A stretch of 64,000 nt of DNA, taken from CAJBNH01 sp964447285 (GTDB taxonomy: Bacteria; Myxococcota_A; UBA9042). Below are positions 28,447 to 36,297 of this stretch, in pieces; position 1 is the first letter of the stretch; each line of letters begins with the position of its first letter. A program made the position numbers and the translations under genes. The notes beneath the pieces were generated by a model. It saw nothing but the letters and a program-made list of their open reading frames with translations, did not search any database and had not been told where the DNA came from. Where the stretch lies: the NCBI GenBank assembly GCA_964447285.1, contig CAYURO010000001.1, positions 231,312 through 295,311 on the forward strand, given 5' to 3'.

Positions 28447-28931
28447 CCCCCGCCCGCCGCATCCTGATCGGCCTCGTGGGGATCCTGGTGGCGACGGGGA
28501 CCGTGGTCCTGCTGAGCCCCGACGTCCGGATCGAGGTCCGCAACGGCGCGTTGGTGGTTCCAGCGGCCGGGGGCCACGGACCCGAAGCGACCGCGCTGCC
28601 CGAGGCCGCCACGACCGCCGTCGCCCTTGCCGATGCAGTCACTACCGCCGTCCCTCCCGCTGGGGAAGCCACCGCAACCGACGGCGAAGAAGCCGAGGCC
28701 GCCGACGCGCCTGCGGAATCGACCGAGACCCAGGCCAAGCTCGCGCGCCTTGCGAAGCTGCCTTGCTTCGAGTGCCACACGATCAAGGACTACAAGGAAG
28801 GCGAAGACTTTCCGCACGTGATGCACGAGCAAGAGCAGGGCGTCGGTGGTCACTGCCACAAGTGCCACGCCTTCGAGGGACACTTCCAAGTGACGGTCCG
28901 CAAGGAGGTCTGTGCCGAGTGCCACGACTGA
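28443..28931 (+). CDS. Membrane-anchored three-haem cytochrome c
   Basis: The 162-residue product has an N-terminal anchor helix (ILIGLVGILVATGTVVLL) and an Ala/Thr/Glu-rich flexible spacer (about 45-95). A compact C-terminal domain carries three haem sites, CFECH, CHKCH and CAECH, the last ending the protein. The layout suits a tethered electron shuttle between the quinol dehydrogenase encoded upstream and the 12-haem protein downstream; this is inference. The ATG overlaps the upstream stop by 4 nt and the next gene starts inside this one, so translation is coupled. Confidence 0.85.
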   Translation: MTPARRILIGLVGILVATGTVVLLSPDVRIEVRNGALVVPAAGGHGPEATALPEAATTAVALADAVTTAVPPAGEATATDGEEAEAADAPAESTETQAKLARLAKLPCFECHTIKDYKEGEDFPHVMHEQEQGVGGHCHKCHAFEGHFQVTVRKEVCAECHD

Positions 28932-29904
28932 GACTCCCCCGGGAGGAGGCCGTCGCAGCCTGCTTCTGAAGGTGGCGTTGTTGTGCGGGGTTCCGGCCCT
29001 GCTGGGGCTCGCGTTTGCCTCGTTCCGGTCCTTCGAGCACTACGTTCAGCATGACCCCGACTTCTGCGCCCAGTGCCACGTCACCCAGGACCAGTACACC
29101 ATGTGGGCAGAGGGCGAGCACCACAACGTGCCGTGTCAGGCGTGCCACGAGCAGACGACGGCCCAGGCGCTGGATTCGCTGCGCGGGTTCATTTCGTCAG
29201 AGCCTGCAAAGGGTTCCGGGCCGCACACCAAGGTCCACTCGCCCAAGGTGCCGGTCAACGCCTGCATTCGCTGTCACGAGAAGAAGGTGGGCGACTGGCC
29301 GCAGATCGGCAAGTCCATCGGTCACAAGGTGCACCTCAAGCAGGGCGACATCACGTGCAAGAGCTGCCATGCGCGCACGATCCACAAATTCGGCGCGGCG
29401 TTGGACGCGTGCCCGGACTGCCACAAGGGGCAGGCCGTGCGCACCACGGGCATGGAGAAGCTGCACTGCAACGCCTGCCACAACTTCCTGAACACCAATG
29501 ACACCTTGATCCCCACTCGCCGCGTCTGCTTGGACTGCCACGCCGCGCGCAGCGTGTCGATGCCAGAGCGCGCACAGAACGAGCACATGGCGCGCTTCTC
29601 ATGCGGGGTTTGCCACTTGCCCCATCAGGACAAGAAAACCGCGCATGATCAGTGCCTTTCATGCCACGAGGGCATCCAGCAGCACCCCGGACTGCACGCG
29701 GTACCCGACCACGCGGCGTGCCAGGACTGTCACCAAGCGCACACCTGGTTGCCGCAGCGCAAGCTGTGCCTCGAGTGCCACGACGACAAGGACAAGCATC
29801 ACTCCGAGCAGACGAACTGTTGGAGTTGCCACAAGACCCAATCCCCAGCGGCCGACCTCGCTTCGCCCCCCACGGCGGACGGCGCGTCAGAGGCGCCGCC
29901 ATGA
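28912..29904 (+). CDS. NapC/NirT-type membrane-anchored dodecahaem cytochrome c
   Basis: The 330-residue product begins at a GTG inside the upstream gene, with AAGGAGG just 3 nt before it. A single helix (LLLKVALLCGVPALLGLAFASF) leads into a NapC/NrfH-like start (DPDFCAQCHVTQDQYTMWAEGEHH). In total there are twelve CXXCH motifs, the last being CWSCH. NapC/NirT proteins pass electrons from membrane quinol or cytochromes to periplasmic acceptors; four to five haems are usual, so this has a large extended array. Together the three cytochromes carry 22 c-haem sites. The stop overlaps the sensor kinase start (ATGA). The electron acceptor is unknown. Confidence 0.88.
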   Translation: MPSATTETPPGGGRRSLLLKVALLCGVPALLGLAFASFRSFEHYVQHDPDFCAQCHVTQDQYTMWAEGEHHNVPCQACHEQTTAQALDSLRGFISSEPAKGSGPHTKVHSPKVPVNACIRCHEKKVGDWPQIGKSIGHKVHLKQGDITCKSCHARTIHKFGAALDACPDCHKGQAVRTTGMEKLHCNACHNFLNTNDTLIPTRRVCLDCHAARSVSMPERAQNEHMARFSCGVCHLPHQDKKTAHDQCLSCHEGIQQHPGLHAVPDHAACQDCHQAHTWLPQRKLCLECHDDKDKHHSEQTNCWSCHKTQSPAADLASPPTADGASEAPP

Positions 29905-31850
29905 CATCGCCGACACCCAAGCTGCGTCGGCCTCGCTTCAGCTTGCGGATTCGTCTTGTCCTGCTGCTGTCGGGCATCATCTGCCTGATTCTGGCCGGGC
30001 AGACGCTGTTCTGGCTGTCGAGTGAGGTCACGGATCTGGACCACCGGATCGCCACGCAGGGGACCATCCATGCCCAGGGAATCGCGAATGCCTGCGCGGG
30101 GTTGATGGGCGGCTCCGACCCGCATCGCTTCGACTTCGTGATGGGCAGGATTCGGCGGACGGTGGACCTGATCGAGCTGGCCGTCGTCGATCCGTCGGGC
30201 AAGGTGCTGGCCCACAGCGACGCCACCCAAGTCGGCCACCAGCGCACGGATCGTCGCCACGGCGTCTTCGGACCTCCGCGGTCAAGTCCGGGTCTCATCG
30301 GTCTATTCGGCAACGCCTTGGCCTATCAGGTGTCGGCTCCCGTGCTGCGAGGCAGCGATGTGTTGGGCTTCATCTACCTCGAGTTCCGCTCGAACGAGAT
30401 CGCCGAGCGCGCAGGTCGGCTGATGCGGTCGGCCGCGACCATGGCGCTGTTCTGGCTGTTCGTGGGAGCCGCGGCCGGCACCGTCTACGTTCGGCGCATC
30501 ACCAAGCCGCTGGCCGTGCTGACTCAGGCGGCGCAGAGCATCACCGAAGGGCGACTGGACGCCGTGCCGGTGGGTCTGCCCACGTCTCACGACGAGGTGG
30601 GGACGTTGCAGGCGAGTTTTCGCCATCTACAGGCGGGGTTGCGGGCCCAGCGTGCAGAGAACGCCGAGCTGTTGGACCGGCTGCAACAACTGAACGACAA
30701 GCTGCAGCGCCGCGTCAACGAGGTCACGGCAGAGCTGCGTCAGACCGCCGCCTATCTGGAGTCGGTGTTTCGCTGCATGGAGGTCGGTCTTGTCACCGTC
30801 GACGCCCACGGCGACATCGTGCAGGCCAATCAGGGCGCGGACCGGCAGCTGACCGGCCTTGGACGCCCGGAGGCAGGCAAGCACGTCAGCGCCCTGATTC
30901 CCGACGGAGAAGCGCTGGGAACGATGGTCGAGACCGTGGTGCGGTCGGGCGCCGCGGCAACGCTAGAGGTCGTGCGCAGCTGCGAGGTGGGGCCTTGGCA
31001 TGAGGGAGGGCCGGTCTCGTCGGCACCGTCCGGCGGGCAGCGCACCCTGGGCTTTCGCATGTACCCACTGCGGGGACCGTCTCGCACGACGCTGGGGGCC
31101 GTGATCCTCGTCACCGACCTGACCGAAGAGCGGTTGGTCGAGTCGCGTCTGCGCCGTCACGATCGGCTGGCGTCGCTGGGCACCATCGCCGCGGGGTTGG
31201 CGCATGAGCTTGGAAATTACATGCATGGTATCGGTGGGTTTTCGTCGATCCTGCTGAAGTCGCTGCCGCCCGACAGTCCCCACCGCGAGGACGTGCAGAC
31301 CATCCACGACGACAACGCCAAGGCCGTTGCGCTGCTGGAGCGGTTCCTGCAGTTCGCCCGGCTGGGACAGGTGCGCTATCAGGTCGAGCCGGTGGGGACG
31401 ATCCTGCGCGAGGCGGTCGGCATCTCCTCGTATCGCTTGCGGAAAGCCAATGTTCAAGTGGTCGATATGGTCGTGGACGAGGGCCCCGAAGCGCGCTGCG
31501 ACGCGCGACTGCTGACGCAAGTGTTCGTCAACCTGGTCCTGAATGCCGTCGATGCGATGGAAGGTCGGGCGGAGCGCTGCCTGACCGTGAGCGCGAACCT
31601 GTCCGGCGAAGACCGCGTGGTCATTCGCGTCGAAGACACCGGCGGCGGCATCGACCCGGCTCACGTCGAGCGGATCTTTGATCCGTTCTTCACCACCAAG
31701 GGCGCGACCGGCACCGGTCTCGGACTGTCGATCGCCCACCAGATCATCGAGCGTCACGGCGGCACCATCACGGTGCAGAGCCGCCGCGACCAAGGCACCA
31801 CCTTCGTGATCGAACTGCCCTGCTCGGGACCTCTCGAGCAGGACGCTTGA
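29901..31850 (+). CDS. Membrane sensor histidine kinase (HAMP-PAS-HisKA-HATPase)
   Basis: The 649-residue product has a first membrane helix (about 16-40) and an extracytoplasmic sensor of about 115 residues with a CHASE/dCache-like LAVVDPSGKVLAHSD. A second helix (about 170-195) is followed by HAMP (ITKPLAVLTQAAQSI), a coiled coil, a PAS domain (about 280-400) and the HisKA box RHDRLASLGTIAAGLAHELGN with the phosphate-accepting His. The HATPase domain has NLVLNAVDAME, DTGGGI and GTGLGLSI. This is the AtoS/NtrB-like class that pairs with sigma-54 activators, and its likely partner is the next gene. The ATG at 29901 overlaps the cytochrome stop. The signal may be redox or a small molecule in the periplasm. 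Confidence 0.92.
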   Translation: MTSPTPKLRRPRFSLRIRLVLLLSGIICLILAGQTLFWLSSEVTDLDHRIATQGTIHAQGIANACAGLMGGSDPHRFDFVMGRIRRTVDLIELAVVDPSGKVLAHSDATQVGHQRTDRRHGVFGPPRSSPGLIGLFGNALAYQVSAPVLRGSDVLGFIYLEFRSNEIAERAGRLMRSAATMALFWLFVGAAAGTVYVRRITKPLAVLTQAAQSITEGRLDAVPVGLPTSHDEVGTLQASFRHLQAGLRAQRAENAELLDRLQQLNDKLQRRVNEVTAELRQTAAYLESVFRCMEVGLVTVDAHGDIVQANQGADRQLTGLGRPEAGKHVSALIPDGEALGTMVETVVRSGAAATLEVVRSCEVGPWHEGGPVSSAPSGGQRTLGFRMYPLRGPSRTTLGAVILVTDLTEERLVESRLRRHDRLASLGTIAAGLAHELGNYMHGIGGFSSILLKSLPPDSPHREDVQTIHDDNAKAVALLERFLQFARLGQVRYQVEPVGTILREAVGISSYRLRKANVQVVDMVVDEGPEARCDARLLTQVFVNLVLNAVDAMEGRAERCLTVSANLSGEDRVVIRVEDTGGGIDPAHVERIFDPFFTTKGATGTGLGLSIAHQIIERHGGTITVQSRRDQGTTFVIELPCSGPLEQDA

Positions 31851-31881
31851 ACGTCCCCCCCCCAGGGACGCGTGTGACCGG

Positions 31882-33249
31882 ATGAAGAAGCCCACGATCC
31901 TGTTCATCGACGACCAGAAGTCCGCGCGCGACCTGTTCTCGCGCCAGCTGGACCCCGAGCGCTTTCGTCCGCTGACGGCACCCGGCGTGCTGGCGGCTGA
32001 GGAGCTGATCCGTCAGGAAGCGCCCGACGTCATCGTCACCGACCTGCGCATGCCCGACATCGACGGACTGGACGGCCTTGAGCGGTTCCATACCCTGGAC
32101 CCCGAGCTGCCCGTGATCCTGATCACGGCGTTTGGCACGGTCGAGACAGCGGTTGAGGCGATGAAGCGCGGCGCGTTCGACTATGTGCGAAAGCCGTTCG
32201 ATACAGGAGAGTTGGAGATCGTCATCGACCGCGCCCTGGGCCACCGCAACCTGCTGCGGGAAAACGCCCGGCTGCGATCCGAGGTGGCGCGCAAGTCCGC
32301 GTCGGACGACATCATCTGTCGTGCTCCGGCGATGATGTCCGTGATGGACTTGGCGGCGCGCGTGGCACCGTCCGACTTTTCGGTGCTGATCCTGGGAGAG
32401 AGCGGCACCGGCAAGGACCTGTTCGCCAAGCGTATTCACCAGTTGAGTAACCGCGCGTCGGCCCCCTTCGTGTCGCTGAACTGCAGCGCGATCCCCGAGC
32501 ACTTGCTGGAGAGTGAGCTGTTCGGCCACGAGAAGGGCGCGTTCTCAGGTGCGACCAATGCACGCGCGGGCTTCTTTGCCGAGGCAGATGGCGGCACGCT
32601 GTTTCTGGACGAGATCGGCGACATGAGCCCCAACCTGCAGCCCAAGCTGCTGCGCGTGCTGCAGAACGGCGAGTACTACCGCGTGGGCAGTCGGCGTCTG
32701 ACCAAGACGGACGTTCGTTTGGTTTGCGCGTCGAACCGTCGCATCGAAGAGCTTGTCGAGAAGGGGCAATTCCGTCAGGACCTGTACTACCGCATCAACA
32801 CGGTCCGCATCGCTCTGCCGCCCCTGCGCCAGCGCACGGAAGACATCCCGTTGCTGGTCGAGCACTTCCTGCAGAAGCTGCGCAAGACCTTTCCCCACGT
32901 GCCCGCGAGGCTGAACGCCCAAGCCGTGCGTCACCTGCTGGACTACGGTTGGCCGGGTAACGTGCGCGAGCTGGAGCACGTGATGGAGCGGTCGTGTCTG
33001 GTGTGCGACGGCGACGAGCTGCGGGCGGACGACCTGCCGCCCGAAATTCGGGGCACGGCGAGCACGGGCATCGCGGTTGCGGAGCGGGCGTACAAGGACG
33101 CGCGTCGGGACTTCGAGCGCAACTACTTCCTGCAGCTGTTGGCCAGTGCGGAGGGTAACATCCAGAAGGCGGCGGAACTGGCGGGGATTCATCGCAGCAC
33201 GCTGTACGAGAAGCTGGCTGCGCTGCAGATCGCGGTCGACAGGGAGTAG
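31882..33249 (+). CDS. NtrC/AtoC-family sigma-54-dependent response regulator
   Basis: The 455-residue product has a receiver domain (phospho-acceptor Asp54 in VTDLRMPD, conserved Thr and Lys in LITAFG and VRKPF) and an AAA+ domain. The AAA+ domain has Walker A GESGTGKD, the sigma-54 contact loop GAFSGAT (Ser where most have Thr), Walker B GGTLFLDEIGDM and an R-finger region. A Fis-type helix-turn-helix at the end reads GNIQKAAELAGIHRSTLYEKL. It is the obvious candidate to bind the TGTCGG-type dyads at 25658-25790 and 26465-26570, and so to activate its own operon and the small membrane gene. Geobacter BccR activating cbcBA is a known parallel. Start ATG at 31882, 31 nt after the kinase stop. 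Confidence 0.93.
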   Translation: MKKPTILFIDDQKSARDLFSRQLDPERFRPLTAPGVLAAEELIRQEAPDVIVTDLRMPDIDGLDGLERFHTLDPELPVILITAFGTVETAVEAMKRGAFDYVRKPFDTGELEIVIDRALGHRNLLRENARLRSEVARKSASDDIICRAPAMMSVMDLAARVAPSDFSVLILGESGTGKDLFAKRIHQLSNRASAPFVSLNCSAIPEHLLESELFGHEKGAFSGATNARAGFFAEADGGTLFLDEIGDMSPNLQPKLLRVLQNGEYYRVGSRRLTKTDVRLVCASNRRIEELVEKGQFRQDLYYRINTVRIALPPLRQRTEDIPLLVEHFLQKLRKTFPHVPARLNAQAVRHLLDYGWPGNVRELEHVMERSCLVCDGDELRADDLPPEIRGTASTGIAVAERAYKDARRDFERNYFLQLLASAEGNIQKAAELAGIHRSTLYEKLAALQIAVDRE

Positions 33250-33294
33250 CTGGGACCGCGCCAAGGCGACGGGCAGCCACAGTGGCCGTTGGCA

Positions 33295-33323
33295 GTGACA
33301 GGCGGAGACAAGGCGGCTAACCT
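33295..33323 (+). promoter_or_regulatory. Candidate promoter for maeB
   Basis: GTGACA (33295-33300), a 17-nt spacer and TAACCT (33318-33323) lie 46 nt before the maeB ATG. The -10 resembles those proposed for other genes in the window. Confidence 0.4.
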
Positions 33324-33368
33324 CCCGCCGGCCCCCCCGCCAATCCCTCACTGCTGTCGAGGCGCCCC

Positions 33369-35672
33369 ATGGACGAAAAGACCCCCCTCTCCGATGCCCT
33401 TCGCTACCACTCCGAAGGCCGACCCGGCAAGATCGAGGTCGTCCCGACCAAACCCTGCATCACCCAACGGCATTTGTCGCTCGCTTACTCGCCTGGCGTC
33501 GCCGAGCCGTGCCTGGAGATCGCCCGCGACCCTGACCTCGTCTACGACTACACGGCCAAAGGCAATCTGGTGGCGGTGCTGTCGAACGGCACGGCGGTCT
33601 TGGGCTTGGGGGACATCGGCGCGCTGGCAGGCAAGCCCGTGATGGAAGGCAAGGGCGTGCTGTTCAAGAAATTCGCGGATATCGACGTGTTCGACATCGA
33701 GGTCAACGAAAAGGACCCCAAGAAGCTGATCGAGATCGTGGCGTCGCTGGAACCCACGTTCGGCGGCATCAACTTGGAGGACATCAAGGCCCCCGAGTGC
33801 TTCGAGATTGAGCGCGAGCTGAAGAAGCGGATGAACATCCCGGTCTTCCATGACGACCAGCACGGCACCGCGATCATCACCGCGGCCGGCGTGATGAACG
33901 CCGTCGAGATTCAGGGCAAGAAGATCGACGAGATCAAGGTGGTCGTGTCCGGTGCAGGTGCCAGCGCGATCTCGTGCATGAACCTGTGGCAGATGGTCGG
34001 CGTCAAGGCCGAGAACATCACGATGTGCGACTCGCGCGGCGTGATTCACGAGGGCAGGCGCGCAGAGGTCGACGAGAGCAAGCTGCCGTACGTGCGCGAC
34101 ACGAAAGCCCGAACGTTGGGCGAGGCCTTGGTGGGCGCCGACGTGCTGGTCGGCCTGTCCAAGGGCAACGTCGTGACGCAGGCGATGGTGAAGACGATGG
34201 CGCCCAAGCCGATCATCTTCGCCTTGGCCAATCCCGACCCTGAGATCCGGCCCGAGCTCGCGCGCGAAGTCTGCCCGGACGCGATCATCGGCACCGGCCG
34301 CAGCGACTTTCCCAATCAGGTCAACAATGTCTTGGGCTTCCCGTTCATCTTCCGCGGTGCGCTGGACGTGGGCGCGCGGCAGATCACAGAGGAGATGAAG
34401 CTGGCCGCGGCGAAGGCCATCGCCCAGCTCGCGCGGGAGGACGTGCCCGACAATGTGCGTGCCGCGTACGGCAGTGAGACCCTCAGCTTCGGCCGCGACT
34501 ACATCTTGCCCAAGCCGCTGGACGAGCGCGTGTTGTTGTGGGTGGCGCCGGCCGTGGCCAAGGCGGCGATGGAGTGCGGTGTCGCGCGTCGCACGCTCGA
34601 TCTGGACAAGTACCGCGACGAGCTGGAACGCCGCATCGGCCCTGCGAGATCAATCGTGCGGCAGGTGATTCACCGCGTGTCGCGGCGCCCCAAGCGCATC
34701 GTGTTTCCGGAGGCAGGAGACGATCGCGTCCTGCGGGCGATTCCGCGCATCCTGGAAGACCACATCGCGGTGCCGATCCTTTTGGGAGACGCCGACGAGC
34801 TGCACGCGCGCGCCAAGAAGCTGGGCGTGGACTTGGGGACCACGGAGATCCTGCCGCTGCCCAACCCCGCGACCTACGAGCGGGATCTTGCGGCGCTGAT
34901 GGCCCTGCGTGGTCGCCGCGGCATGTCCGCTCCGGAAGCGCGTGAGCGTTTGACCAGGGACCCCACCGTGGCGGGCATGATGCTCGTGCGCGCGGGCGAC
35001 GCGGACGGTCTGGTGGCGGGTTTGCGGCGAGGCTATCCGGAGACGATCCGGCTGGCCCTGCAGCTGATCGGGCTGGACTGGGGCATGACGGCAGCGGCCG
35101 GCGTGCACCTGATGATCACCAAGCGCGGTCCGATGTTCTTCGCGGACACGACGGTGAACATCATGCCCAAGGCCGAGACGCTGGCCGACATCGCGATCAT
35201 GACGGCGCGCTTTGCCCGCGACATGGGCATCGAACCGCATGTGGCGATGCTGTCGTATGCGAACTTCGGCTCGTCCACGCACGATGAGGCGACCAAGGTG
35301 GCCCAGGCCGTCAAGCTGGTGCGCCAGCGCGAGCCCGACCTGGACATCGAAGGCGAAATGCAGGCGCAGATCGCGTTGGACCCGCCGACGCGAGAGGCGT
35401 CGTGGCCGCACACGCACCTGAAGGCGGAGGCCAACGTCTTCATCTTCCCCACGCTCGGCGCCGGCAACATCGCGTACCAGATGCTGTCGAGGCTGGGAGG
35501 GGCGGACGAGATCGGTCCCGTGCTGCTCGGTCTGAAGCGGCCGATCACTGTGATTCCGCCTGCTTGCCGTGTGGAGACGATCGTCCAGCTGACGGCCATC
35601 ACCGCCCTGCGCGCCCAAGCTCCAATGGTCGGTATGACGCAGCCGGTGGGCGGACCCGTCACCGGCGCCTGA
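33369..35672 (+). CDS. maeB: NADP-dependent malic enzyme with phosphotransacetylase-like domain
   Basis: The 767-residue product is the large malic enzyme. The malic domain (about 1-420) has AYSPGVAEPC, YTAKGNLVAV, GNIGALAGKPVMEGK-like GDIGALAGKPVMEGK, HDDQHGTA and the NAD(P)-fold VVVSGAGASA. The C-terminal PTA-like domain (about 430-767) has FPEAGDDRVLRA and GAGNIAYQ. It converts malate to pyruvate and CO2 with NADPH; the PTA part usually regulates via acetyl-CoA and is catalytically weak. Pyruvate would feed PFOR at 21754. The gene follows the two-component regulator by 119 nt with its own promoter candidate, and is convergent with mobB. Confidence 0.95.
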   Translation: MDEKTPLSDALRYHSEGRPGKIEVVPTKPCITQRHLSLAYSPGVAEPCLEIARDPDLVYDYTAKGNLVAVLSNGTAVLGLGDIGALAGKPVMEGKGVLFKKFADIDVFDIEVNEKDPKKLIEIVASLEPTFGGINLEDIKAPECFEIERELKKRMNIPVFHDDQHGTAIITAAGVMNAVEIQGKKIDEIKVVVSGAGASAISCMNLWQMVGVKAENITMCDSRGVIHEGRRAEVDESKLPYVRDTKARTLGEALVGADVLVGLSKGNVVTQAMVKTMAPKPIIFALANPDPEIRPELAREVCPDAIIGTGRSDFPNQVNNVLGFPFIFRGALDVGARQITEEMKLAAAKAIAQLAREDVPDNVRAAYGSETLSFGRDYILPKPLDERVLLWVAPAVAKAAMECGVARRTLDLDKYRDELERRIGPARSIVRQVIHRVSRRPKRIVFPEAGDDRVLRAIPRILEDHIAVPILLGDADELHARAKKLGVDLGTTEILPLPNPATYERDLAALMALRGRRGMSAPEARERLTRDPTVAGMMLVRAGDADGLVAGLRRGYPETIRLALQLIGLDWGMTAAAGVHLMITKRGPMFFADTTVNIMPKAETLADIAIMTARFARDMGIEPHVAMLSYANFGSSTHDEATKVAQAVKLVRQREPDLDIEGEMQAQIALDPPTREASWPHTHLKAEANVFIFPTLGAGNIAYQMLSRLGGADEIGPVLLGLKRPITVIPPACRVETIVQLTAITALRAQAPMVGMTQPVGGPVTGA

Positions 35673-35696
35673 AATACGTAACGTTTGCGGTGGCGG

Positions 35697-36266
35697 CTAC
35701 TTCTGCCAGCCGACCACCGCGGCGGCCTCGTCCAGCAGACGCTCGACCAGATCCTCTGGGAAATCCAGCCAGTTGCCTTCGATGTGCGGCCGCCGCAACA
35801 GCCAACGCGCCGGTTGCACGGTGGGGTCGCGCGTCAACTGGAAGCCTGCGACGTCGCTGACCTCCAGGCGAATCGCGGGGGCGAGCACCTCGCGAAAGCC
35901 CTCCACCACCAGCACATCGACGTGACCCTCGAACGACGCCATCCACGGCGCCAGCTCAGACGGGGCCTGCTTGTGCACGAACAGCGTCGCGGAGTCTGGG
36001 CCGATCAGCAGCACGCGCTGAGCCCCTGCCTGGCCGTGGCGCCAGGAATCCTTCCCCTCGACGTCCAGTTGCGGCCGGTGGCTGGCGTGCTTGACGCTGC
36101 CGACGCGAAGGCCGCGGCGGGTCAGACCGGCGATCAACTGCTCGACCAGACGCGTCTTGCCGCTGTTGGATCGGCCGTGGATGCCGAGCACGGGCAGCGA
36201 TGAATCAAGGGGCCGCGTGGCGCACTCAGGCTCTGCGGGGATGCCGCCGTCGGGCATGGGGGACAT
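35697..36266 (-). CDS. mobB: Molybdopterin-guanine dinucleotide biosynthesis adaptor MobB
   Basis: The 189-residue product has the P-loop GRSNSGKTRL (about 31-40), GLRVGSVKHASH, DSWRHGQAGA and VLVVEGFRE, the MobB set. MobB binds GTP and assists MobA in making the guanine dinucleotide form of molybdenum cofactor. It supports the molybdopterin oxidoreductase at 58906 and probably other Mo enzymes outside the window. The first about 25 residues before the strand LPVLGIHG are an unconserved extension, but GGAGG sits 5 nt before this ATG. It is the last of three genes in a minus-strand run with 31-41-nt gaps. Confidence 0.9.
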   Translation of the reverse strand: MSPMPDGGIPAEPECATRPLDSSLPVLGIHGRSNSGKTRLVEQLIAGLTRRGLRVGSVKHASHRPQLDVEGKDSWRHGQAGAQRVLLIGPDSATLFVHKQAPSELAPWMASFEGHVDVLVVEGFREVLAPAIRLEVSDVAGFQLTRDPTVQPARWLLRRPHIEGNWLDFPEDLVERLLDEAAAVVGWQK

Positions 36267-36297
36267 GGAACCTCCGGGAGGGCCGAGGCGCGTCGTC

